From Cantharellus purpuraceus (Eukaryota > Basidiomycota > Agaricomycetes > Cantharellales > Hydnaceae): a DNA stretch of 64,000 nt. Made by a program: the position numbers and the translations under genes. The stretch lies in contig JALBUN010000005.1 in NCBI GenBank assembly GCA_025174535.1, positions 496,001-560,000 of the forward strand, in the 5' to 3' direction. This document shows positions 10,331 to 20,137 of this stretch, one piece after another (the stretch's first letter is position 1; every line of letters starts with the position of its first letter). The notes beneath the pieces are model-generated. The model did not search any database and was not told where the DNA came from. It saw nothing but the letters and a program-made list of their open reading frames with translations.

Positions 10331-10545
10331 TGTTGGTGTGGTGTTTTGGAACCGTGAACTTCAACCTAAACTGTGGTGTTAATCACAATCTAAGTTTAGC
10401 CCGAGGATGTATGACCTTTCAAGGCTAGCAATAAGCTTGAAACTATTTTAACGGAGAACCCAATTAAGAAATTATACTCCAGTGAGCAATCACAATCAAT
10501 GTTGCCACAGGAAGTGAAGCAATAGAGATTTATGCTTGTCACGTG

Positions 10546-11367
10546 TGTTAAGAAAAGATATGGAGGGGTGTTATGGGTGAGTGTAAAATGATGGTGAGGG
10601 ATGGTGGCGAAGTAGATTTTGAATAGGGGAGCAATTACTGCAAGGATGCAGATATATGCGGGGTCGATGGAAAGATATTGTTTAGTAGAGTAATGTTACC
10701 AAATATCAGAATATTTGGTTAAGAACTGGGACTTCTGCGAAATATTTGAGCAGAAATGGGAATAGCAACACTTCGAAAAAGTGTTTGCTTAATAGAAATG
10801 GATGTAATGATCCAAATCGTTCGTAATTTGAGATAGCAATAGTTGATGCAATATCCTAATGGGATATGCAAAAGATTTCCAATCGAATAGGTCGTTTAGG
10901 AGTTATTCCAGGAACGACAGAAAGTTGACACAAGCTGTTTGTTTGCAGCTTGGAAGGGATTAAGAGTAATGAATCTCCTTATTGATACTCGTACACAGTT
11001 GTAGTTAATATACAATTTGACAATCACATGATAAAAAAGCCTTTTAGTAAGATTGAAACATATGATAAAAGAAATGATGTGGATACTGATAATATGTGAT
11101 GTCATGGGGAAAAACTTTTTACAGAGAAAGGAGTTTTTACCCGTTTGACTTGAGGTTTATGACGAATGAAAATCATCATAATACCTCCCTTTTTGAGTAG
11201 TAACCACCCCCGTAGAACGAAAGGATGGCTCACAAAATAAAATCGAAAAACACCTTCTCCTCATCCCTTAATCAAAAATTCCCAAACTTTTCACAACTTT
11301 TTCTTATCATAAAACTTCCCCTTCTTGCTCCAATAGATTGTAATATTCCTTGAATAAATTCTTGACA
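10546..11367 (-). repeat. 3-prime LTR of the copia element
   Basis: In element sense this LTR begins TGTCAAG at 11367 and ends TTAACA at 10546. It follows the purine-rich tract at 11368-11378. The TATA position reads TGTAAAAAG (11115-11123) as in the 5-prime LTR. Confidence 0.96.
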
Positions 11368-11378
11368 CGCCCCCTCAA
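11368..11378 (-). other. Polypurine tract of the copia element
   Basis: Minus-strand TTGAGGGGGCG abuts the 3-prime LTR and would prime plus-strand DNA synthesis. The polyprotein stop codon TGA overlaps it, a compact arrangement common in copia elements. Confidence 0.85.
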
Positions 11379-14300
11379 GCACAGCATATACCAAGAAGCT
11401 TGAGTAAATGCTGATGCTTGCGCGGAGATAATGGCTTTGTAAGGATGTCGGCAGGGTTGTTATGTGTAGGAATATAATGAAGGACAATGTTTCCATTCGC
11501 AATCTGATCACGAGTGTAGTGATAGTGTGTGTCGATGTGTTTTGTGCGAGTATTACTGATATCATTGTTCGCGTATGCGATAAAAGATTGATTATCAGTG
11601 AACACAGGAATTGGGGTGAACGGAAGTGTGAAATCTGCTCCCAATTTGATCAACCATATTCCTTCTGTAGATGCGAATGACCCTGCGATGAGCTCCGATT
11701 CCATTGAAGATCTGGCGATGCAAGTTTGTTTCTTCGAGGCCCATGAAATAGGCGCGCCATTGTAAGTGAACATCCAACCGGTAGTGGATTTTCGGTCGTT
11801 TACATCGCCAGCGAAGTCCGCGTCTGTAAATCCAGCTAGGTTGTGGGCATATCCTTCCATGCCTTTGCCGTCTCTCTTATAGAGTATGCCAAGATCTGAT
11901 GTATGCATTAGATACCTGACAATCCTCTTGACGGCCTCCCAATGCTCGGTCGTGGGATGAGAGGTGAACTGAGCGCATCGATTAGAGGCGTACGCAATAT
12001 CCGGTCGAGTAGATACTGAGCAGAAGTTGATTGAGCCAATGAGTGATGCATATGGGACATCAATTTCATCATTTGAATCGGTGGATTTCCTTAGATCGTG
12101 TGATATATCCATCGGGCTATTGATGGATTTTCCAGGCGAAATCTTGAATCGCTTTGCAATATTATGAATGAATGCTGGTTGGGAAATATGGATAGTTCCA
12201 TCGGTGCGATTCCTATTAATTTTGATGCCCAATAAACGTATTGGCTCGCCTAGATTTTGAATTTCAAAACAACCGCTAATTTCCTCAACAAGTTTGTCCA
12301 TCGCCTCTCTTGTTCGAGTGGCTAGCAATCCGTCGTCGACATACCAGCCAGCAATTTCAATATTCCCTGGTTCTTGTGTCCGAAAGAACACAGTTTCATC
12401 GGCTAATCCGGATTTAAACCCAAGTCCCTCTAACTTGGATTTAAGTGTTTGATGCCATATACGTCCCGACTGTTTAAGACCATAGACGCTTTTGTTAAGT
12501 TTGCATACGAGGTTCTCTTTCCCTTTGATGATGAAACCTTCAGGTTGGCGCATATACACATCTCCGTCGAGTATTCCATTTAAATACGCCCCCTTAACAT
12601 CCACTTGACGTAGTTCAAGGTCGTTTTTAGCTGCAAGTGCGAGAATAAAACGAATTGATGTGAATCGGATAGTGGGCGAGAATGTCTCGTCATAGTCAAT
12701 GCCAGGAATTTGAGAGAATCCTTGAGCGACAAGTCTAGATTTAGCTTTATAAGCTTGTCCTAGATTATCTCTTTTGAGACGAAAAACCCATCTATTTCCA
12801 AGGATATTCGTGTCACTGGGTTGTTCAACGAGTGTCCATGTATTATATTTTGATAGATTCTTCATTTCGGCCTGGCAGGCTTGTTTCCATTTTTCCGCAT
12901 TTGAAGAATTCATAGCTTCACGGTAGTTTGATGGTTCATCATCAGTTAGAGTTACGAAGATTTGTTCTGTTTGTTCAAGAGTCATTGTACCCTCTGATAG
13001 GGCAGATAACTCTGTATACAGTGCTTTGACTCGTTTACCTCGTCCATATGTGACATTTGATGGATCGAGCCAGGCGCCTTTTTCAAAGTCCTTGGGTGCA
13101 TATATGCGCTCTTCCTGCGACTCTTCTGATTCTTCAGCTTCTTTTGTTTCAGCTTCTCTTTCCACTTCTTCAACTTCAATTCCTTTATCCGGCTCATCGA
13201 ATTCGGATGCAAATGGAAGCTCGCGATCATCTGTCCAACGAGTTCCAGGGGATGGTGTGTCGATTGGAGTGATATGAGTGATGATATCCTTTTCCCAGAG
13301 ATTCGGGAGGTCATCATTATCAGTAGCATGAATAGTTACTCGTTCAACATGATTTGACTCATCAAAAATTGCATCGCGGCATTTCATGATTGTTCGCGTG
13401 CGTGGGATCCATACTTTGTAAGCCTTTGAATTGTCGAAGTAACCAACAAATATTCCTTCAATCGACCTAAAATCTCCTTTCTTCCGGATCTGTTTGGGTA
13501 CAAGAACCCAACATTTTACGCCATAAGTCTTGAGCCAATCGATGCGGGGTTTTCTATCCCAAAATGCTTCGTATGGAGACATTTGAATGCGTGAGTGCAG
13601 GAGGCGGTTTTTGACGAAGTTTATAGTATGGACTGCCGAGACCCAGAATTTAAACGGTAGTGATGAGTCGTGTAGTAAAGTTAATGCGCCCTCTTGAAGC
13701 GTTCGATTATATCGTTCGGCGACCCCATTATGCTCTGGAGTATACGGTGAAGTCGTTTCGTGTATTATACCGAGCTCACCGCATAATTGCTCGAATTCAT
13801 GTCCGATATATTCACCGCCATTATCTGTTCGAATTCGTTTCACCTGTGTATTCTTCTGCCTCGAAATCCATGATAAAAATTTTTTGAATGAATCTGTAAC
13901 AGTCTTGCATTCCTTGTTCTTCAGGAACTCGATGCTCGCGTATCTTGTCTTCAAATCGATCCAGGTAATAAAATACCTGTATCCTCCTATAGACAGCTCA
14001 AATGGGCCACAGAGATCCGAGACGACAATCTGTCCGATATCATTTGGGATCTCCTCTATCTTCTGGAATGGAGCGCGAGTTTGCTTCCCGTATGGACAGC
14101 TTTGACACTGAACTGTCTCATCGAAATTTATTTTTGAAGGAAGACCAATGGCCGTATTATTCTTCAACATTTTATCGATCGTGGAATAGCTTGTATGCAC
14201 GAGTCGATGATGCCAAATGGCGGCATCCGTAGATTCAATAGATGAATGAACTTGATTATTACCAATTTGAGGAGGTTCATCTATGAAAGCTTTGAATGCG

Positions 14301-15796
14301 AATAGATTATTGATCTTTGAACCCTGTGCAATAATGGTGTTGTCCATAGATAAAAACGAATGAGTCTTTGTGAATGATACATTCACATTGGCATTGGTGA
14401 CTCGTCCGACCGATAAAAGATTTACTTGAAGCTTCGGCACGTATACAACATCCAGTAGAGTGAATGATGCATCGTCAACATCATCAGATATGATTGTGAT
14501 GTTGATATTCCCTCGTTGATTCGCAGTGAATGACTCTCCACTGGCGGTTTCAATGGTGAGAGGGGGAACCGTATACATTGTGTCGAAAAGGTTCTTCCTC
14601 CCGCATATATGACTGGATGCAGCTGAATCCATAAACCAGAGGTGAGGATCATTCTCCATTGATGAGAACATAGAGGTATTGGTGGATACGACCACCTTTG
14701 GTACGATTGGAGGATTGGCACCAGATATATGCGCCATAAGCGCAATATTAGGCTTCTTTTGTCCAGAAGATTTTGCTGCGGGTGAAGTTGGAGCTTTAGG
14801 TGTGATAAGTTGAGGAGTCATAGTAGACTGATTTTGGCGAGGGAGGGGAATGGAAGGATTTTTTGACATGCTATTTGATTGAATCTGGTTGCTCCAAGGC
14901 GCTTTGCCCTCCATATGGCCTCCTGGCGCATAACATTTGATAATCGTATGTCCACGCCTTCCACAATTCGTACAGCAGAGATTAGAGTAGGAACTCGCCT
15001 GGCGAGAGAAAAAAGGACCAGTAATAGATGATGGATTAGTTGTCGAGGAAGTGATGTCTCGATGAATTTGGGAGGGATAAAGTGTAGGGACGCTATTTCG
15101 ATTTTGTGGTGAAGCTTTAGCAGAAAAGGCTGTAGAAGATTGGGTAGAGAACTCAAGAGCACTGATATTAGCTTCGTGAGCCTCCAATTTCTGCTCAATT
15201 TGATTAACGTCTGTGTGTATCATCTGAATCGTTTGAGCGATCGATCTCCAAGACTCAGGTACGTTTCGCAAGATTGTAGCGGCGTGAGTTGAGTCTGGAA
15301 TCTTTTCTCCCATTCTATCGAGCTGATTCCTATATTCTCTCATCGTTGTCAGATAGGAACTGACAGACTGGCCTTCAACCATATGATAATTCTCATATCT
15401 CATCCGGACAATACTGATTTTGCTTGGATCTTTAGACTCGAATTTGTTTGTAAGTATCGACCACGCTATCGAAGCTTGATCCGTAGTATCAATAGCGCTT
15501 TGATATTCGGAAGAGACAGTTAATAAAAGTTGATTATACGCGGCATTATTCCGATCATGCCATTCGCTGACAGCTTGTGGGAGAGGGGTTTCTCCAATGA
15601 GTTGAACACCTTCAATATTTGTAAGAGTGACTTGTTTCACTGTTGGTAACTCGTCTGTCCCCAGAATAGTCGCATAAAGTCCCCTGTCACGAGCTGTAGC
15701 AAGTAATTCTCTCTTCCATGGGACCCAATTGTCTCTACTCAGCTTTGGCCTGATTTCCCTAAATTTATGAACATCATGCTTTTGTGGCTGAGCCAT
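11375..15796 (-). CDS. Copia gag-pol polyprotein, intact
   Basis: The 1473-residue polyprotein is open throughout. Visible domains: gag (about 1-260); CCHC knuckle CTNCGRRGHTIIKC (275-288); aspartic protease with Asp390 in WFMDSAASSH, where DSA replaces the usual DSG/DTG; integrase zinc finger (H530, H534, C564, C567); integrase core D594, D658 (RTDNGGEY) and E694 (GVAERYNRTL), an exact DD35E spacing; an acidic Glu-rich linker (about 865-900); RT with YVDD at 1152-1155; RNase H with D1325, E1366, D1401 and D1450. The start at 15796 is the first Met after the primer-binding site. No gag-pol frameshift is needed. Family assignment is secure; activity is inferred. Confidence 0.96.
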   Translation of the reverse strand: MAQPQKHDVHKFREIRPKLSRDNWVPWKRELLATARDRGLYATILGTDELPTVKQVTLTNIEGVQLIGETPLPQAVSEWHDRNNAAYNQLLLTVSSEYQSAIDTTDQASIAWSILTNKFESKDPSKISIVRMRYENYHMVEGQSVSSYLTTMREYRNQLDRMGEKIPDSTHAATILRNVPESWRSIAQTIQMIHTDVNQIEQKLEAHEANISALEFSTQSSTAFSAKASPQNRNSVPTLYPSQIHRDITSSTTNPSSITGPFFSRQASSYSNLCCTNCGRRGHTIIKCYAPGGHMEGKAPWSNQIQSNSMSKNPSIPLPRQNQSTMTPQLITPKAPTSPAAKSSGQKKPNIALMAHISGANPPIVPKVVVSTNTSMFSSMENDPHLWFMDSAASSHICGRKNLFDTMYTVPPLTIETASGESFTANQRGNINITIISDDVDDASFTLLDVVYVPKLQVNLLSVGRVTNANVNVSFTKTHSFLSMDNTIIAQGSKINNLFAFKAFIDEPPQIGNNQVHSSIESTDAAIWHHRLVHTSYSTIDKMLKNNTAIGLPSKINFDETVQCQSCPYGKQTRAPFQKIEEIPNDIGQIVVSDLCGPFELSIGGYRYFITWIDLKTRYASIEFLKNKECKTVTDSFKKFLSWISRQKNTQVKRIRTDNGGEYIGHEFEQLCGELGIIHETTSPYTPEHNGVAERYNRTLQEGALTLLHDSSLPFKFWVSAVHTINFVKNRLLHSRIQMSPYEAFWDRKPRIDWLKTYGVKCWVLVPKQIRKKGDFRSIEGIFVGYFDNSKAYKVWIPRTRTIMKCRDAIFDESNHVERVTIHATDNDDLPNLWEKDIITHITPIDTPSPGTRWTDDRELPFASEFDEPDKGIEVEEVEREAETKEAEESEESQEERIYAPKDFEKGAWLDPSNVTYGRGKRVKALYTELSALSEGTMTLEQTEQIFVTLTDDEPSNYREAMNSSNAEKWKQACQAEMKNLSKYNTWTLVEQPSDTNILGNRWVFRLKRDNLGQAYKAKSRLVAQGFSQIPGIDYDETFSPTIRFTSIRFILALAAKNDLELRQVDVKGAYLNGILDGDVYMRQPEGFIIKGKENLVCKLNKSVYGLKQSGRIWHQTLKSKLEGLGFKSGLADETVFFRTQEPGNIEIAGWYVDDGLLATRTREAMDKLVEEISGCFEIQNLGEPIRLLGIKINRNRTDGTIHISQPAFIHNIAKRFKISPGKSINSPMDISHDLRKSTDSNDEIDVPYASLIGSINFCSVSTRPDIAYASNRCAQFTSHPTTEHWEAVKRIVRYLMHTSDLGILYKRDGKGMEGYAHNLAGFTDADFAGDVNDRKSTTGWMFTYNGAPISWASKKQTCIARSSMESELIAGSFASTEGIWLIKLGADFTLPFTPIPVFTDNQSFIAYANNDISNTRTKHIDTHYHYTRDQIANGNIVLHYIPTHNNPADILTKPLSPRKHQHLLKLLGICCA

Positions 15797-15817
15797 TATG
15801 ACGTTTCAATCGAAGAG

Positions 15818-15834
15818 TTTGAGACTCTTAATCG
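15818..15834 (-). other. Primer-binding site, half-tRNA type (tRNA-Lys CUU?)
   Basis: Immediately inside the 5-prime LTR, the strand that a primer would match reads TTTGAGACTCTTAATC. It contains CTCTTAA, the anticodon loop of a lysine tRNA with anticodon CUU, plus its 5-prime stem. One base (G, 15834) separates it from the LTR. Drosophila copia and yeast Ty5 prime with a tRNA cleaved in the anticodon loop; the same mode is inferred here. Confidence 0.65.
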
Positions 15835-16656
15835 TGTTAAGAAAAGATATGGAGGGGTGTTATGGGTGAGTGTAAAATGATGGTGAGGGATGGTGGCGAA
15901 GTAGATTTTGAATAGGGGAGCAATTACTGCAAGGATGCAGATATATGCGGGGTCGATGGAAAGATATTGTTTAGTAGAGTAATGTTACCAAATATCAGAA
16001 TATTTGGTTAAGAACTGGGACTTCTGCGAAATATTTGAGCAGAAATGGGAATAGCAACACTTCGAAAAAGTGTTTGCTTAATAGAAATGGATGTAATGAT
16101 CCAAATCGTTCGTAATTTGAGATAGCAATAGTTGATGCAATATCCTAATGGGATATGCAAAAGATTTCCAATCGAATAGGTCGTTTAGGAGTTATTCCAG
16201 GAACGACAGAAAGTTGACACAAGCTGTTTGTTTGCAGCTTGGAAGGGATTAAGAGTAATGAATCTCCTTATTGATACTTGTACACAGTTGTAGTTAATAT
16301 ACAATTTGACAATCACATGATAAAAAGCCTTTTAGTAAGATTGAAACATATGATAAAAGAAATGATGTGGATACTGATAATATGTGATGTCATGGGGAAA
16401 AACTTTTTACAGAGAAAGGAGTTTTTACCCGTTTGACTTGAGGTTTATGACGAATGAAAATCATCATAATACCTCCCTTTTTGAGTAGTAACCACCCCCG
16501 TAGAACGAAAGGATGGCTCACAAAATAAAATCGAAAAACACCTTCTCCTCATCCCTTAATCAAAAAATTCCCAAACTTTTCACAACTTTTTCTTATCATA
16601 AAACTCCCCCTTCTTGCTCCAATAGATTGTAATATTCCTTGAATAAATTCTTGACA
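15835..16656 (-). repeat. 5-prime LTR and promoter of the copia element
   Basis: This is the partner of 10546-11367. The element transcript should start in it on the minus strand. Solo copies have TATAAAAAG at the equivalent place, but here (16403-16411) it reads TGTAAAAAG. Confidence 0.96.
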
Positions 16657-16970
16657 ACGTGTAGTTCACACTTTACTGCTGATGCAATGTAAAGTCAAAG
16701 ATTGACAGGCGTTCAAGGGTTCAGATACTTCAAAGGGGGAAGTAACCTAGTGCCTTAGTACCGCGGGTTGAGTGGATTAAAGCTAACAATAATCCCTTCA
16801 ACATAAAAAGATAGATATGCACTTGAACACTTCCTTCTGAACAAGCATATTCACTGTACGTGTTTATCCGTGATAGAATCAACAGTCAAGGGATATTAAT
16901 CTCATCTCAAAGAGGTGAGTTAATAGACTGTGTGTTCTTGATTTATTGAAATGCCCACAATTGAACCAAC

Positions 16971-17181
16971 CGATCAATAGCAAAGTACATGTTAACCTGA
17001 CTAACCTCAGAGTCTCAATTAAACATGCAGTATTCTTGACCAATCAATAGCCTAGTACGTATTAACCTGACTAACCTCAGAGTCTCAATTAAATGTGCAA
17101 GATTCTTGATTATAACCAATAGCCCAATATGTGATAATTTGACTAACCTCAGAGTCTCAATTACATGTGTAAGGTTCTTGA
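16971..17181. repeat. 70-bp tandem repeat, three units
   Basis: Units at 16971-17040, 17041-17110 and 17111-17181 share the core TGACTAACCTCAGAGTCTCA and an ATTCTTGAT end. They lie within LTR-like unit G. No coding potential; could be a transcription enhancer array or replication-slippage product. Confidence 0.85.
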
Positions 17182-17856
17182 TCAATGAATAACAATTAAT
17201 ACACTTCAAGTTACTGCTCTGAGTGGGCTTGTAGTGTGTTAATTACTAATCAGTTACTCCGTATTAACCTCTTCTCCGAGTTTGATTAATATTAGAGCCT
17301 GCTGTGCTTGTAATATAATAACTTCTGGCTTCTCCAAGAGTCAATCAAAGTTAATATACACTAAGAGTAGCTGATATAAGCGTGATGCTTATGTGATGAT
17401 TACTCAATGCTTGAGTAGACACTGCTGTGTGTGTGTGGTAAAAAGATCTTATTTATTGCACTGCTGTTGCAGCCCTTTTTATATACATGGACTATCTAGC
17501 TTATGTAACTAATCAGAGAACATTCCTGGTGCTTAGGGAAGCCCCTGGAAGGAAAGAGATGGCTGGGGAACCTTGTGGAAGGTCCAGGAAGGTGTCAGAA
17601 CCTTCTGTGGCCGCTTTTGGCTGAAGTGCGCGAACTCCGATGATTATGTAATGCACACGTCGTTCGCTCGTGCGTGAGTGCTCGTTGGAGTTGAATGACA
17701 GATTATATCAGCAACCGACCCCTTGTGTACACTTGTGGGCTCAAATACACAAAAAAGCGAAATATAAGTACATTCAATAGAACATTTGAAATACCTTTAA
17801 ACTACTAAATGATAGTCCTTATTTGAAGTAGTTTAGAACTGCATATACCCCAACAC

Positions 17857-18143
17857 AGCAGTGATGATCAGATGGACTATTGGAGACATGACAATTTCCA
17901 AATGGAGTACAGATCTTATACACATGGGAATCTGGGTGGATCAGATGGGGATCTGGGCATTAATGAATATAGTCATAATATTATCTTGCTTTGGGCATGA
18001 GTGTAGTATTTGCCTCATGGCTACAAATCTACAGGGTGAGATTGTCTGTCAATAGTCCTGCGATAGTGCTCTTGTTTAAGTAACTGGTGTGTACTGCACA
18101 ATGCTGACTAAGATCTCATGGGCTTGATCTAGAAGGGAGATAC
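17857..18143 (+). repeat. Remnants of LTR H and of the 34-kb LTR-like unit
   Basis: 17857-17974 matches the final part of LTR H (35930-36043). 17976-18120 matches 34035-34165 (GGTGAGATTGTCTGTCxATAG block). Both are truncated; no gene. Confidence 0.65.
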
Positions 18144-18352
18144 TGTTACAGCCTGTAACACCATGTCCAATCTCTGAACCCCAACTTCATCTCCTTCCAC
18201 TCCTTGTCCACCAACCTGTTTTCTGATAACCCCAACTCCATCTATTATTCTCTTGATAAGTAGAATATGGGTTACAATGACCTTCACCTTTTTATATTAG
18301 TTTGTATTGTCTCAGACTTATGTCCAAACTCCAATCTCCTTTCCATGTTGTA

Positions 18353-19091
18353 TGTTATTTGGAAAACTGGACTTCTGGGGAGAAAAAGGAGAGGGGGGAA
18401 CAGAGGGGATAGGAGGGATAGGAGCATATAGAAGGCTCAGGAGCTCAGGATGGGATAAGAAGATGAGGGGAAATGACTAAGAGGGGAAAGGAGGAGCCCC
18501 TGTAAGCTCCACAATAATCTGAACATTCACCCTAATTTTTCTTTTGATTTATTTTGTCATTTTTCCCTATTTGACATCACCTCCCATTTTGTTTTTATCA
18601 TAAATCACTTTCCCTTTATTCACATGACACAGAACTTTTATCACAAGTTATTAGAATGCATATCTTGTATAAAACATGCCTAGCTAGATATGCAATGGAC
18701 TAGAGAATTTGCTCTCACTTGTTTTTGTTGACTGTGTCTGAACTATTCGTTTCTGGAATAACTCCAGAATGAACGTGTATTTATACAATATTTTGCATAA
18801 TCTTCCAGAGTATTGCAACATATATTCAAATCCTAGTTTGCAAAGCCTAAGCTCCACTGGTTGATTTTCTATCAAACATTTACTCAATTTTGAAGCATCA
18901 ATCCCTGCTGCATAATTAAATTGTCAATATCTAGATGAAGACTACACCAAATATCATCAAACTTCATACGAGGATACTCCCAAGATATATCTTCAATTTT
19001 ACTATGCATGCACCCAATTCCCATCACTCCCTCTGTCACTATTTGAAATCTACTCTCCACACCCCCCCAGCAAGGTGAAATTTTTTCAACA
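18353..19091 (+). repeat. Solo LTR, family B (739 bp)
   Basis: Ends TGTTATTTGG and TTTCAACA; target duplication TTGTA at 18348-18352 and 19092-19096. A TATAAAAC box at about 18669 gives the plus sense. It is nested in LTR C copy 1. Confidence 0.95.
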
Positions 19092-19128
19092 TTGTACACT
19101 ATATCCAGCCTATTGTTTTCTTATTTTA

Positions 19129-19693
19129 GATGCTTGTTCAGAAATACAACAAATACGTATATACAACCTATTTTCCTCAAATTTTATACAATACACTTCA
19201 ATTCAAACTTATTTTCATATTTCAACATGATTCTCAAATTTTACACAATATACTAGATTAAAACATATTGTGATATTTTGGCATAATTCTCAAAAATAAT
19301 TGTTTTTTCCCCATTTAGTGGTGGCAACTCTCTTGAGGGAACATCCAAATATCATTGATTCTTTCTTATACAATACTCGTAACATAATTTGAACTATCTT
19401 TAATCCCCACCTGGTATTTGTATATCTAAATACCCTATATAATACCAATTATATTAATACAGACATTCCTATTATATCCATGTAAATAATTATGTTCATC
19501 TCAACCAAATATCTCATCTTTTAAAGTTTATTAAAATATAGAATATATGTTTATATTTATGAAAATTTCACACATCCAAAATCTTTTAAGATATCCAAAT
19601 TGTAACTCCCTGGCTTTATGTATCATTGAAATCCTGATGTATATCTCCTATACATCAGAATATTGTATACTGACATGATTCCGAACAAGCGTC
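19129..19693. mobile_element. MITE-like element, 565 bp, TTA target duplication
   Basis: Terminal inverted repeats GATGCTTGTTCAGAA and (reverse) GACGCTTGTTCGGAA match at 13 of 15 positions. TTA flanks it at 19126-19128 and 19694-19696. It is AT-rich and has no ORF. A perfect 10-bp hairpin lies at 19634-19658 and imperfect internal repeats of a TTCTCAAATTTTA block near 19170-19300. A 3-bp TTA duplication would fit the PIF/Harbinger group, but the ends do not prove it. Confidence 0.75.
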
Positions 19694-20137
19694 TTAGTTT
19701 TCTCATTCAATTCTTTAGACTTATATGGGCTATTTTCTGTATGTTACAGTAGTTCATATATCAACTAAGTTTGATTCTTGGTTGCTAGCTTCTTGACAAG
19801 TACCTTCTTGACAAGTCAAAGATCCCTGATCCAACTCCACATCTCTGAACTCTGAAATATTGGACCAACAATCCAAGGAGGTGCAACAAGCCAACCAAGT
19901 CCACTTGATCCAACTCAATTAGTACTGGGATCTCCCTGTCTCTGATTGAACTGGAAACAGTAAAGTCCCTTCCCTTGACTCTAGCATCCAAACTCTGGTT
20001 ATGTCCTTGAACTCCATTCCTACACTTAACAGATCCACACCTCCTTCCTCTCCTATCCACAGGGAATTACAATCTTGACACCTGTTTCCATATATATTCT
20101 GCATGGTTCTGAAACAGTATGCCTTTGATTAAATCAT

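Larger units (their letters stand above)
10546..16656 (-). mobile_element. Complete Ty1/copia retrotransposon (family A)
   Basis: Two 822-bp LTRs (10546-11367 and 15835-16656) differ by two substitutions and two 1-bp homopolymer indels. Between them lie a primer-binding site, one uninterrupted gag-pol frame and a purine tract. The target duplication ACGTG is at 10541-10545 and 16657-16661. All catalytic motifs are present. Low LTR divergence indicates a recent insertion, and the element may be competent. Solo LTRs of the same family are at 5187-6008 and 32590-33415. It is inserted in LTR-like unit G. Confidence 0.97.
10329..17855. repeat. LTR-like unit G, split by the complete copia
   Basis: The two parts, 10329-10545 and 16662-17855, are joined by the copia target site ACGTG. 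Ends are TGTTGG and CCAACA, an inverted TG/CA pair typical of an LTR, giving about 1.4 kb without the copia. The right part carries a 70-bp tandem repeat and a TTTTTATATACA box near 17475. No matching target duplication was seen (the right flank is a remnant of LTR H), so a rearrangement is likely. No coding potential seen. Confidence 0.5.
18144..20031 (+). repeat. LTR family C, copy 1, with two nested insertions
   Basis: The ends are TGTTACAGCCTGTAACA and CACTTAACA. The target duplication is decayed (GATAC at 18139-18143, GATCC at 20032-20036). Within it are a family B solo LTR (18353-19091) and an inverted-repeat element (19129-19693). Removing both restores colinearity with the copies at 29342 and 56892. 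It ends about 100 bp downstream of the NAT gene's stop codon. Confidence 0.85.

Noticed and set aside
15811..15834. A tRNA gene just inside the copia 5-prime LTR (perfect anticodon-type stem-loop).
   Set aside because: Only the anticodon arm and a few flanking bases are present; D-arm, T-arm and acceptor stem are missing. The position next to the LTR identifies it as a primer-binding site.
16971..17181. CRISPR-like repeat array.
   Set aside because: The repeats are adjacent without spacers, the genome is eukaryotic and no cas-like gene exists; it is a simple 70-bp tandem repeat.
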